A stretch of 64,000 bases of DNA from Entonaema liquescens. Taxonomy: Eukaryota; Ascomycota; Sordariomycetes; Xylariales; Xylariaceae. Below, piece after piece: positions 11,609 through 24,117 of this stretch. A model generated the notes under the pieces. That model made no database searches and was not told the DNA's origin. It saw nothing but the letters and a program-made list of their open reading frames with translations. The stretch is from contig CADCSX010000001.1 of the NCBI GenBank assembly GCA_902805475.1, positions 1,178,001-1,242,000 of the forward strand. The letters are read 5' to 3'. Within the stretch, counting starts at the first letter, position 1; each line of letters opens with the position of its first letter. The position numbers were made by a program, and so were the translations under genes.

Positions 11609-13786
11609 TAAAATGGAAAAAGGTCCGAGTTACCAAGTATTTTGATAGCTTTGTATTCCGGCGCCCGATGACCAGGATCGTTCTAGCAATTCCGTGCCTT
11701 AAGATGAGCTTGTTCGAAGGCGACGGAGATGAGAGCCGTTCCACGTATTTCGCACAAATTAATTAAATTATGTTCCGTGTTCGAAATACTAGGAGATAGT
11801 TAACCATTTACATTACAAACTTTTAAAAATTCTTAATTAAATATTAATAATTTAATTTATTTTACCGGTTAATTTTGCTTGAGTTTAAAAAACCAGTTAA
11901 TGATTATTTATACGAATTTTTAAAATAAATATTTTATTTTTAAAAGTTAATTATAATATTTAATTATATATTTAATTTTACATTAATAAATATTTAAAAT
12001 ATTATTCGTTTTTTTTAGTTTTAAACGATATTTAACGTGCATTATATTATTAAAAAACAATATTTAATATTAATTTTTTTTAAAAAAAAATTTTTAAAAT
12101 AATTTAATAATTATTTTTAATTTTAATATATAATTTATTAACGTTAAATATATTTATATTTAAAAAAGATATTTTTTTTTATTTAATTAATTAATAAGTT
12201 AAATTAATATATAAATATAATTTATTTATATATCGTATTTTTTATTAATATATTTATAAAATTTTTATTTTTTAATATTATTAAAATTTTATAAATTTTT
12301 TTTTAAATAAAAATATAATATCGCGTATTTTTAATTACCGAAATAAATAATTTAACATATTAACTTTATAAATAAATTTTTTTATTTTTAACGTTATCGA
12401 AAATTAAAAAAAATTATAATAAAATTAAATTTAAATTTACGTGTTATAAAAAACGAATTTAATCGTTGTGCTTTTGTTTGGACGCACGTGATTTCAATGG
12501 AAACCGCATTAACATTACACATTTTAACATAAACGTTAAGCATTTTGCACCGGGATTAACCAATTATATGTGCGAATAATTTTAAATATAATCGAAAAAA
12601 CAATTTCGGGTTTTTTAACTTTTTAAAAAATAATAAATAACATTTTATAATATAATTTTTAATTTTATTTTATTTTATTAATTAATTAAATATATTATTA
12701 TATTATTTTTTTATATAAATATAATATTTTTTTATATTTAAAAATTATTTATTTTTTTTATTTATTTTAATTATTTATTTTTTATATTATATTAAAATTA
12801 AAAAAATTATTTATTAAATTTTTTTTATTATTAATTTAAAATTTTAATAATTTAACGTAATAATTTAACGTTTAATATTTTTTTTCGAAAAAAAATAAAT
12901 TCGAATTTTATAATTATTATAAATTTTTTAATTTTTTAATAAAAAATTAAATTATTATCGAAATAATTACGTAAAATTAACGTATTAATAAATAAATTTT
13001 TTTTATAAAAATTTAAATATAATTTTATAAAATTATTTAAATAATAAATTACGTTAAAATTTAAATATTTAAAAAAATAATAAATTATTAAATTATTAAA
13101 CGAAATATTAACGTTTTAATTATAATTCGTATTTTAAATTATAATTTCGTTTATTATATAAAAAATTAAAAAGTTTTTTTTATATAAACGTTAAAAATTT
13201 ATTACGGGAAAATTAAAAATATATATAAAAATATATTTAATAAAATTTATAATATTATTTATAAAAATATTATTTTAAAAATTTTTAATTAATAATAATT
13301 TAATTAAAAATTTATAATATAATATTTAAATTTTATAATTTAATTTAAAAAAATTTATAATTTTAAAAAATTATAAAATAATAAATTATAAATATAACGT
13401 AAAAAAAATAAAATAAATAAATTTATTTTAATATAAATATAATTTTTATTTAATTTTATTTATTTTAAAAAAAATATTAATAATATTTTATTATAAATAA
13501 ATAAATAATAAATAATTTAATTTTTTATTTAAAAAAATAATAAATTTTTATTAATATAAAATAATTATAATTATTATTAATTTAATATATATTTAAAAAT
13601 TTAAAATTTTATAATTATATATATAAATAATAATTTATATTTTAAAATAAAATAATAATAATTATTATATAATTTTTTATTATTATAATATTAAAATTTA
13701 TTATTATTTAAATAATTTGTTTATTATTAATAAATATATACGTAAAAAAAATAATAATAAAATAATAATAAATAAATAAATAAATT
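11609..13786. repeat. AT-rich RIP-like block, left part
   Basis: After about 150 bp of normal sequence the composition falls to almost pure A and T from about 11760. A less mutated island at about 12460-12620 still carries G+C. It contains TTGTTTGGACGCACGTGATT, but I cannot identify it. No open frame survives. This is probably remnant mobile DNA eroded by RIP; the type cannot be read. Confidence 0.6.
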
Positions 13787-13941
13787 AAAATTAATATATT
13801 AATGATATTTAAAAAAAAACTATTTATTATTAAAAAACGGGAAAAATGCGTTTTTTATATAATTTAAAATATATAAATATTTTTTTATATTAAATATATA
13901 TTATTATATAATACGTACGATTATTATTTAATTATCATTTA
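13787..13941 (+). repeat. 155-bp direct repeat, copy 1 (possible LTR)
   Basis: Matches 19333-19487 over the whole 155 bp with only a handful of differences, all transitions (for example AATGATATTT versus AATAATATTT, and ATGCG versus ATACG). Within it a TGATA...TATCA inverted pair could mark LTR ends. Exact boundaries are uncertain because AT-rich flanks match by chance. Confidence 0.6.
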
Positions 13942-16900
13942 TTTTATTTTTTTTTCGCGATTAATTAATTACGAATTTAATATTTATTTTACGTTTTATT
14001 TATCTTTTTAATTATAAATTAATTTAATTATTTTCCATTAAAATTTTTATTATTTTATTAAAAAATATTTTAATTATTATATTCGTAAAATTATAAATAT
14101 TATATATTTATTAAACGTTATTTATTTTTTAATTTTTATATAATTATTTTAATGTTATTAAATTAATTATTAATTTTTTTTATTTGTATTATTTATTTAT
14201 ATTAAATATTAATATAAAAAGAAAAAATTAATATATAAAATTAATAAAATGCGAAAAAATAATAAACGTTTTAAAATAATATTAATTATATAATAAATTA
14301 CGTATTTTATATTAAATTTTTAAACTATTTTATCAATTTTATTAATAAAAACGTTATAAGTAATTTGTTTATATTTAATAAATAATTAATAAATAATGTT
14401 ATTTATAATTTAAATTTTATTATTTTAAAATATAAGTTTTTTATTATTTAAAACGATAATATAATTAATTTATAAATTTAAATTTTTATTATTTATAAAT
14501 AATTTATTAACGAAAATATATAAATATAAATTTTAAAAATTTAAATTAATATAATAAAATTTTTGTTTTTAATTATTTATTTATTATTAAATTTTAACGT
14601 TAAAAATTTTAATTTTTTTTTAATCCCGGTTTTATATATTATATTGTTATTATATAATTAAATATAACTTTAAATTAATAAATTAATAAAATATATATTT
14701 TTCGAATTTTTTATTTTATATATTATTTAATTATATTTAAAAATTTTAAATTTAATAATTTAAACTTTTTAATTTAATTTTTTTATATAATAAAAATTTT
14801 ATAATTTTTTTTATAAATTATAATATATAAACTATTAAAATCTTTAATTTTCTCGTTTAATATTTTTTAAAAATATATTTTAATTTTTGCTTTAATTAAT
14901 ATTTTATTTTTTATAATAAAAAATTTTATAATATTAATATTAAAAATATTATTTATTTAAAAATTAATAATTTTAAATAAATTTATAATTATTATTATTA
15001 AATAAAAATTAAATATTAATAATTTTATATATAATTTTTTTTAATTATATTTTAAATAAATTTTAAATTAATATATATTAAATTTAATAAAATTATATAA
15101 TAATTTATTAATATATAATAATATTTTTTTAAAATATTTATATATAAATTATTTTTAATATAAATATTTTAAATTAAATATAAATTATAATAATATTTTT
15201 TATTATAATTTTTATTTATTTTTAATAAAATATAAAAATTAAAATTAAAATAAATTATTAATTAATTTTTTAAATAATAAATATATAAATTATAATTAAT
15301 TTCTTATTAAAATTATTATAATTTTAAATTATTAATTATAATTTTTTATAAAAGGTAAAAATATTTTTATTTTTAATTTTATAAATTATTTATAATTTAA
15401 AAATTATTATATTTTTATATATTTTTAAATTATATATTATTAATTTTAAAATATTTTCTTTAAATAAAATATTTAATTTTTTTATATTTGAAATTTTATA
15501 TAATTTTTTTAATATTATTATTTTTTTATTTTTTTAAAATTATATTATTAAAATAAAGTTATTTTATTTTTTAATAGTAATAAATAATATAATAATATAA
15601 GAAAAATTATTAATAAATATAAAGTTTTTTTTAAAAATAATTTAATTTTAAACTTTTTAATTAATATTAATTTTTTTTTAAGTTAAATATAAAGTTTAAT
15701 ATAAGAGTTTCGAAATATAAATATATTATTAAATATATTTAAAACGATAGTAATATTTTTATTAATAATTAAAATAATTTTATATAATTTTTTTTATTTA
15801 TTTTTTTTTTAATAAATAAATATTTTATTATTAATAAAAAGAAATATTAAGAAAGTTTTTTTAATATTAAAACTATTATAAATATTTAAAATGTTATAAA
15901 TTAAATATTATAATTTAATTTTTTTAATTTTTATTATTATTTTTTAAATTATTTATGTTTTTTATATTTATAAAAAAATAAATAATAAATTTATATTAAT
16001 TTTTAAATAAACGTTAAAGATTAAAAAAATTAAAATAAAATTTTAAAATTTAATATATTATTAATTTTAATATAAATTAAATAAAATTATATAAATTTTA
16101 TTAATTTTAATATTTTTAATATTATTTTAATTTAATAAATTTTTTAATAATAATATATATATTTAAAAATTAATAATTATATTAATTATATATAAAATTA
16201 ATTATTTATTAAAATATATAATATTAATAATTATTTTGTAATTAAAATTTATATTAAGGTTTTTTAAATTAAATTTAAATTTTTATAAAATTTTATTTTT
16301 AATTTAATAATAATAATAAAATTTATTAATTTTTTTAAAATTATTAATATTAATATTATATTTTAATTTATTTAATAAATTATAAAATTTATTAATTAAT
16401 AAATGGTTAAAATGGATATAAAAATATTATAATTTATTTTTTATAAAATAAATAATATTTTTAAAATAAAATTATAAATATTTTTATTTTTAAATAATAT
16501 TAATTGTTATTTTATTTTTATATATTAATTAATTAATGATATTATTAAAATATATATTTAATTAATTTATATTTTTTTAAAAAAAATAAAAATAAAATAT
16601 TTAATTTTATAATGTAAAAATTTATTTTATTAAATAAAATATTAATTATAATTATTTTTAAAAATTTAATTAATTATTTATTATTAAATTTAATTAATGA
16701 TTTATTATTAAATTTAATATTTATTTTTTTATGTAAAATTTATTTATTTTTAATTATTAATTTGGATATTTTTTAATAAAAATAAAATATTAATTTTTTT
16801 TAATTATAAATATATATATTATATTTATATTAAATATAATATTTTAAAAAATATTTTTCATATATTAATTTAAAACGAAAATAATATTGGATTTTTTATT

Positions 16901-19332
16901 TTTAAATAAATTTAAAATAATAATATAATATTAAAACATTTAATTAAATAAAAATATTATTATTAAAAATAAATTATTTTTATTATTTAAATTTAAAAAT
17001 AAATTAATAATATTTTTATTTTAATTAAATTTTAAATTAAAATTATTGATTTTTTTTAAAATTTATTAAAAAAGTTATATAATTTTTTTTAAAAAAATTT
17101 TACTTAATTTTTTATATTTTTTTAACTTTTTTATATTTATATTTTAAATATTTTATTAATTAATATTTTTTTTTTATAAATTTAATAATAACATTTTTAT
17201 TTTTTTATTTATTTAAAACTATATTTATTTTTTTTATTATTATAATAATATTTTTAATTAATATAATTAATATAATTATTATTATTATTATTATTATATT
17301 TATTAATTAAAAATTATTATATATTTTTTATAATTTTATAAATTTGAATTAATATTTAAAATTTATTTATTAAATTTTTAAATTATATAAATAATAAAAA
17401 AAAAACATATTAAAATTAAAATATAATTTAATATATTTAATATATTACAATAATAAATTATTATTTGTTTTAAAAATTATAATTTAAAATTTTTTAATAT
17501 AATAAAAATTTATTAAAAAATAATTAAAATATTTTTATATTATTTTTTTTTTAATTTTATTTTTTTATTTTAACATTAAAAAATATTATTAATATTTAAT
17601 TATAATAATATTAAATTTTATTTTATTTAATATTAAAATAATATTTTATAATAAAATATATATTTATAAAATATTAATATTAAAATATATTATAAAAAAA
17701 ATAAATAAATATTTTTTTAATTAAAATAATAAAAAATATAGTATAAAATTATATTTATTAAATTTTTATTATATAATATATATTTAAAAAAAATTTAAAT
17801 TTATTTTTAAAAATATTATATAATTTTTTATATAATTATTTTTAATATTTTAAATTTTTTTAAAATATTTTATAATAATAAAAAAATATATTTTATTAAT
17901 GATATATATTAAAAAAATTTTATAATAAATTTAAATTTATTAATTATTAATAAATATAAAGATTTATTTTTAAAAATTTATTATTTATATAAATAATAAA
18001 ATTATTTAAAAAAAAAATTATAATTTTTTATTAATAAATTTTTTTTGTTTATTTTAACGTTTAAAAAAAGTGCTAAAATTATATATAAATTATCCGATAA
18101 TAATTTAAAAAATTTAAAAATATTTTTTATAATAAATAAAATAATTTACTTTTATATTAAATTAATTTTTTATTTAAAATTATATTTTAAAATATTATTT
18201 ATTTATTTTAAATAAAATATAAATAACTTTTATAAAATAATAAAAAAAAAAATAAAAAAAAAAAGTTAAATGTTATTTAAAAATTATTTTAAGTTTTTAT
18301 TAAAATTAAATTATTAAATATTAATAATTTAATATTTTTTATAAATTAAAAATAAAATAATAAAATGCGTAATAAAAAAAAATTTATATTAAAAAAAAAG
18401 AAAATAATATTAATTATAAAATAGATAAAATAAATTAAATATAAAAAAAAAGTTTTTAATAAAAATAATATTAAAAAAAAATTTTTATTTTATATATATA
18501 ATTTTATAAATAAATATTTATAAATTAAAAAACGTTAATTATTAATATATTAATATTTAAAAATATATAAATTTTTATATATTAAAATAAATAAATTTTT
18601 TTTAATATTATAAATTAAAATTTTTTATATTAATATATTAAATTATTTTTATTATATTTTTTTTAATTTATTAAAATTTTAAATTAATAAAAGATTTTAT
18701 ATAATTAATATTATATTAATTTACGTAAATATTTTATTATATTAATATAATTTTTAATATTAATTATAATAATTTTAATATAATTGTAAAATTTATTATT
18801 ATAAATTTTTAAAATTATTTTTTATATTTATTTAATATTTTTTTAAATATTTAAATGTATAAAACGTTTTTATTAATAATTTCGAAATTTATTAAAATAA
18901 AAAATATTTAAATATATTTTTATTAAAATATTATTTTTATAAAATTTATTATTTTTTATTTTATTATTATATAATTAAAATATTAAATAAAAATTATTAT
19001 TATTTAATTAAAAAAATAATTTAATAATTTTTGTAATTTATTTATATTTTTTTATTTAATTAAATTATTATTTATAATTTAAATTTATATTTACGTAAAT
19101 TTTTTTAATTATAATATTATAAAAAAAATTAATATTATAAATAATAAAAATATTAATAATAATAATAAATTTAAATCATTATACGTAAATATAAATTTAA
19201 ATAAATTATAAAACGAAATAAAATAATAATTTATTATAAATAATTTAATTATTTTAATAAAAAATATTATATTAATATTATATATATTATTATAATAATG
19301 ATTTTTTTAATTTTATTAATTTATATTATTAT

Positions 19333-19487
19333 AAAATTAATATATTAATAATATTTAAAAAAAAACTATTTATTATTAAAAAACGGGAAAAATACGTTTT
19401 TTATATAATTTAAAATATATAAATATTTTTTTATATTAAATACGTATTATTATATAATACGTACGGTTATTATTTAATTATCATTTA
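19333..19487 (+). repeat. 155-bp direct repeat, copy 2 (possible LTR)
   Basis: Partner of the copy at 13787-13941. The differences I can see are all C/T or G/A transitions, which fits RIP acting on two originally identical copies. Confidence 0.6.
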
Positions 19488-19560
19488 TATTATATATAAT
19501 ATTTTTATTTTTATTTATTTAATAATAATTATTTTTTTATTATTAATTATATATATATTT

Positions 19561-19636
19561 TGGTGGTTTGGCGCAATGGTTTAGCGCTTGGCACTCTTTC
19601 TCGAAAGGGGGTGGGTTCGAATCTCGCAACCACTAA
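19561..19636 (+). tRNA. tRNA-like sequence, anticodon arm degenerate
   Basis: The acceptor stem (six Watson-Crick pairs plus one G-T), D-stem and T-arm all fold, with 23 nt between the D-stem and T-arm as in class I tRNAs. The anticodon stem positions (TGGCA against TCGAA) do not pair, and position 33 is not T in any register I tried. I read it as a tRNA-derived head or pseudogene rather than a working tRNA. Confidence 0.35.
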
Positions 19637-20395
19637 AGGCTTTTCAATTTCCTGGTGAAAAGCCGGACCACCGTCGGAACGGCTACGTAAAACCGATGCA
19701 TTAGTGAGCAGGTTCTTCTTCCTTGCAAAAGTTTAGGCGTAACGTTACGAAGTTATTTAAACAATAGGTTATATTAAAGCTTGGGTATTTGAGGAAGTAG
19801 TGAACCCTTAAGTTACTAAACGGGACGTTATTGCTCTAGTTACGGTTCGTGTTTTAGGTTGTGGCTTTACCTATTACGTAAAAAGCTGAGAGGCTTTTTT
19901 CTTATACGAACGTTAAAAGATCTTATTTTGGGAGGGTTAAGGACGTATTCCGGAACACTACCGCCCCGAGTATTACCGAATCGAAGAAAGTTAACGATTC
20001 GAAGAAGCATATATAGGAGTATGTTTGACAAGATATGTAGCGCTATTAGCAAGAGTGTTATTCTGGAAAATTTTCAATTGATAGCGACTTAATTAGAAAC
20101 CTGCAACGCAGTACCCAAGCCCTGTAGCTTAACCGAGAAGGGGTAACCCACAATTGGAAAGAATTATAAGATTGATTAGTAATATCGATTTTATATACGG
20201 ACGAAAATAAATGTAAGACTACGGATTGTAAACGTAGTGTAGGAGTGAAAGAAGCGGATAGGTTTTTTCCGATATAAGTACGGTTCTTGGCCAAATATAA
20301 TTACCTAGTAAAAGCACCGGCAATACCTTATTACAAAATAATGTAACTATATAGGTGCAACGGAGTAGGAATAAATAAATAAATAAATAAATAAT
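19561..20395 (+). mobile_element. SINE-like island with tRNA-like head and AAAT tail
   Basis: A roughly 830-bp island of normal composition inside the AT block. It opens with a tRNA-like sequence: acceptor GGTGGTT pairing with AACCACT, a GCGC/GCGC D-stem, an A-box-like TGGCGCAATGG, and a T-arm GTGGGTTCGAATCTCGC containing a B-box-like GGTTCGAATCT. The anticodon stem does not pair properly. The island ends in tandem AAAT units at about 20370-20395 followed by AT-only DNA. A tRNA-derived head plus short-repeat tail is the plan of a SINE, although 830 bp is long for one. A decayed tRNA gene beside another element is the alternative. Confidence 0.4.
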
Positions 20396-20751
20396 AAATA
20401 TATATATTTTATTTTTTTAAAAAAAAATATTTATATATTTAAATATATTTTATTTAATTATTTATATTTTTAAAATAATTAAAAATATTATTTTTTTATA
20501 TTTTTTATTTTTATTTTTATTAATTATTAAAAATATTATATATTTTATTTTAATTTATTATAAATTTATATTATATGGTTATATGATTATATAATTATGT
20601 GGTTATATGATTTTTATGTATTGGCGGGTTGGCGGCTTTTATATCTTATCGCCCGCCGTCGCCGCACACCCACTACACACCCTGCACACGTTGGAGCCGC
20701 AGCAGCACCGGCCCACGCACGAAGAAGGAAAGCCTCCACAACTAGATTCGT
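20396..20751. repeat. AT-rich stretch followed by a GC-rich fragment
   Basis: 20396-20580 is almost pure A+T. 20620-20720 turns GC-rich, reading as Arg/Ala/Pro-type low complexity in one frame. The GC-rich piece directly precedes the LTR-like segment at 20752-20925 and may be the 3' internal end of the same element. No gene is supported. Confidence 0.4.
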
Positions 20752-20925
20752 CTTTTATATTGGAATGATATATGATATATAAAGGGCGCGCAGCGCCCTC
20801 GCTACTAGTTAGAAACGTTAAACGTTAATAGATCTCTATTGTCTACTACCTGTTGCCTAGTAGCTATGTGGTTGCTTCTGATAGTGGCTCTACGTATGAC
20901 CTCACTCACGGGCTCACTTCTGACA
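20752..20925 (+). repeat. Little-mutated LTR segment related to the 37-45 kb element
   Basis: Aligns with the 205-bp LTRs at 37324-37528 and 44562-44766. Shared landmarks include GATATATAAAGGGCGCG (against ATATATAAAAAACG), AAACGTTAATAGATC (against AAACGTTAATAAATC), and the end CGTATGACCTCACTCACGGG...CTGACA (against CATATGACCTCATTCATGGG...CTGACA). It keeps C and G where the other copies have T and A. The 3' end is TGACA at 20921-20925. The 5' end is diverged or truncated, so it could be a solo LTR or a fragment. Confidence 0.6.
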
Positions 20926-21229
20926 AGCGTTTTATAATCTATTGTTTCGTTGTATTTCACGTCGTGCTGCAAGGCGGTTAGAACAGGTACTTATAATAAA
21001 CAAAGTTTTGATCAACAACAAAGTTTTTGTTTTCAGGAGTGCGATATTCAAATGACAATAAACAGTTTCTCGCGAAAATATTGTTTTTACTAGTAATATG
21101 TATGGATTGGCATATATACATGTCTTCAATAGAATTCTAATTAATCTTAGTTTTAATGCTTACTTATTTATACTTATTTACCTGAATTTAAATTATATAC
21201 CTATTTAGGGAGTCATCTAACTTATTACT
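20926..21229. other. Upstream region of kinase B
   Basis: About 300 bp between the LTR-like segment and the start codon of the second kinase-like gene. It is AT-biased. An LTR end lies only 300 bp upstream of the ATG, so it could influence this promoter. No gene seen. Confidence 0.4.
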
Positions 21230-23488
21230 ATGTCGATTCCACAAGGCCTGAGATGGCATCATTATGGGATAATTGTCCCAACCCCGAAGGTTGCAAGGGG
21301 GGACGAATGGTATGAGAACCGCTTACTCCTCAAAGACGGCGTGAGATTCATCACTACACTTAAAAGTGACAAAGTATTTTTGGTTCAGTGTATAAGCACA
21401 GGGGAAATTCTCGTCAATAAAGTTTATGATGCCGACACATGGCCTGGGATTGAACCTCTAGAACTTCGGATATCAACTGCACCAGTCGCAGGACCTCATC
21501 GCTTGCCAAGACCTATCAGGGTCAACGGAGTCGAAAGGATATTATTCAACGAACTGCTTGCTTGGCAACGGATACGTAACAAGAAAAACGCAACTTATTC
21601 CTTGTACTTTCGGTGAGTTTTAGATCATATACCTGTGCATAGCCAGCTTATGCAACTCCCTCTACAATTATATCCATAATCTAACCATTCGCTATAGATA
21701 CTGTAACGGCGGAACTTTACTTGATTTAATCCGCCATCACAACAAGAATCTCACTCCAATACCAGAACATTTCGTTTGGGTAAGTATACCTACGTCTTCC
21801 CGTAACTATTGAAAGGAAACAGCTAACTTTCAATGTTATAGCATGTAGCTGAGAGATTTGCCCTAGCAATTCGATTCTTTCACTTTGGTATACCGCCGGG
21901 CGGTAACCGACGAGCGGAGAACTGGGAATGTCAGTATTTGAACTTGTGTTTACCCTAAGATCTTATCAACTAACTTGTCTATTCATAACTAGTTATTTCC
22001 CATCGAGACTTTGCAGAGCAAAATATTTTCCTTCATTACCATCCTCGTCGTGGAGGCAGCCGACCACGTGCTGGTCTGGAAACTAACGCTTTTCCCGAAA
22101 GTAAGTACATTTTACTAGTATTAACTACCTAGGTACCTATACTTTTAAATCATCTCGTTTCTAGATGATACACGATGTCCTTAGTCAAACAACATCTGGA
22201 GAAAATGGCAATGCTAACAATCGCTCCCCGTTATAGTTATTGTAGGTGATTTTGGCGAGGCAAATGCGGCGAATGACCCCGAAGACCTGCTGTCAGGAGG
22301 TATATTTTGCCTGGAAAACGAAGAAGTCCGAGAATGGGACGACATGGTATGTACCCTCAAAACCCACTTCCTTCAACTTTAGAGGAACCCCTTGTTTGCA
22401 GTAGCTAACCTTTAGTAGTAAGTCATATTAATCTATCAAGACTCGTTAAGGATACCCTAGCCCCAAATGAGAGTCCTATGATACCTACTCAAGTAAAACT
22501 GACTGACGTATTAGATACTTCATGGGAGAGGCCCTTCGAAATATGGTCCAGACGCACATACCTTGGCAGGATTCGTTAGATCCCAGCTTGGGCAGACCGA
22601 ACGAATATCCAGTTGATACAGTCAATGATTATATGACTGGTGGCGAGACCCCGTATTCAGCTGAACTCATCAACCTGCTTCGAAACTTTGAATTCCCAGG
22701 ATCTAACGATGGCGATAGTATATTAACTGAATACCAGAATGAGAATGGCGATTGGACGCCTCGCTCCAATCATGTCCCTACGCCCCAGTGGGTTGTTGAT
22801 GCCATGTTGCCGCTAGCTCGGAGAAGAGTAAGACGACATCGAGGCATCGGCGCCAAACCTAGAGGATATTTCGACGCCCTAGACGTGTCATGGACAAAAC
22901 CTGACCAACTCATGCTTTATGTGTAAGTCAAAGCAAGTTCATATGTTAGAAAACACTAGAGATCTATAACGGGATCTTACATTTTGATCATATTCTAAAC
23001 CCCTTTTGAGCACCTACATACTTGGAAGTCACGTAACTAACACTAACATGCTCTACGTAGATATGTTCCTCCACCGCCGTAAGTAACCCGAAAACTCTTA
23101 ATCGTCCAACGTATTGAAATCTGAGATTATTAACTTGAATTATTTTAACAGGGGAGACGACGATGAGAAACCCGGTTCAAACCCCAAATTAGATCCTTAC
23201 AGAAGATGGCCTCATGTGAATCTTGAGCTCGAAACCTTTCGATATAGGCAGCCGACTCTACACGACACTCCGAGTCTGCCGCCAAACGGTCCACGCCCGC
23301 CTCCACCTCCTGGTGGCGACTCGGGTGTGGAGTCAGGCCCTGACGAAGACGATGATGGCGACGACGACGACAACGGCGGCGATAACGATGATGGTAATAA
23401 TGACGATGGTAGAAATAGTGCCGACAGTGACCCGCGTGGCAATGATTCGTCCGGTGATTATATTCCCGGTGTAGAGTGGGATCCATGA
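21230..23488 (+). CDS. Divergent protein kinase-like protein B, paralogue of A
   Basis: Eight exons matching kinase A intron for intron: 21230-21612, 21698-21779, 21842-21929, 21993-22100, 22237-22345, 22515-22922, 23061-23078 and 23152-23488, giving 510 residues. The sequence is roughly half identical to A. Hallmarks: TGEILVNK (beta3 Lys), YCNGGTLLDLIRHH, ISHRDFAEQNIFLH, VIVGDFGEA, and subdomain IX DIYFMGEAL, where A has Trp. Catalytic Lys, HRD Asp and DFG Asp are all present, with no glycine loop. The tail shares PPPPPGGDSG with A and then runs into an Asp/Gly/Asn-rich acidic stretch. One intron uses a GTCAGT donor. As in A, the exon 5-6 junction needs a nested intron. Role unknown; A and B are an old local duplication later separated by mobile DNA. 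Confidence 0.82.
22346..22514 (+). other. Nested intron (stwintron, D1,2 type) in kinase B
   Basis: Exon 5 ends GAC AT at 22345. The internal intron 22347-22418 has donor GTATGT, branch GCTAAC and acceptor TAG. Its removal joins G at 22346 to TAAGTC at 22419, forming the canonical donor GTAAGT; the external intron ends TTAG at 22514. The result is Asp-Ile-Tyr. Position, phase and architecture are the same as in kinase A although the sequences have drifted. Confidence 0.7.
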
Positions 23489-24117
23489 AAAAGAGCATCA
23501 AGTAGGTTTATATCACTTGCCTCCACAGGCGTTATCAGGACCTCCATTAGATAGCTACCTAATACGTAGGTAATAGACTTGTTCTATACTATTAACTAGA
23601 AAATAACTTAGTCTATGCGATTGACGTAGCCAGATATTTCATGATGAGCCTAGGGCGGGCAAATGTTTGAAAAGGGGGTTGGGTGGAGATTGAATATGTT
23701 CAACGCTGGTTGCAGGACAGGGATAGCTTGGCCTGTACGGACACCGTGCTTGCGGCTTGAAAGTCTTTTTGGCTAATAATAGATGTCTTCTACTTCTTAA
23801 ACAAGAAGGTAGTAAGTAATAGCAGGATCTAGAATATGAGTCACCAAGTAATGTATTGTAACTACCCCTATTTTTCTCTATATACTTTGTAAGCACCCAA
23901 GCCATGGAATTTCCTCCTTTTCTTTGTAAAGCATGTTTTGCATCTTAAGGCGGTCAAATCCTAGCGCTCTACGAACCGGTTGCTTTTCCGGCCAGTGTTT
24001 AAGTGCTTTACTATCTGGAGCTAGTAATAAGATAAACTGATGTGATACTACTTTAAAAGAAACCCTTAGGTATCTATTATAACTTAGGGGACTTCTATAA
24101 GGCTATTCTCTCGAGCT
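23489..24117. other. Intergenic, no gene seen
   Basis: Normal composition. Open frames on the minus strand around 23640-23905 lack any recognisable family or start context. It contains the promoter of the F-box gene. Confidence 0.45.

Larger units (their letters stand above)
13787..19487. mobile_element. RIP-eroded element bounded by 155-bp direct repeats
   Basis: Two near-identical direct repeats enclose about 5.4 kb of A+T-only sequence. Direct terminal repeats of this size and spacing suggest a small LTR retrotransposon. No clear target-site duplication is visible, and I could not recover reverse transcriptase or integrase codons with confidence on either strand, so class and orientation stay open. 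Confidence 0.45.

Noticed and set aside
11760..19560. AT-only block as mitochondrial DNA inserted in the nucleus
   Set aside because: No mitochondrial gene, rRNA or tRNA could be recognised, and the transition-only differences between repeats fit RIP better.
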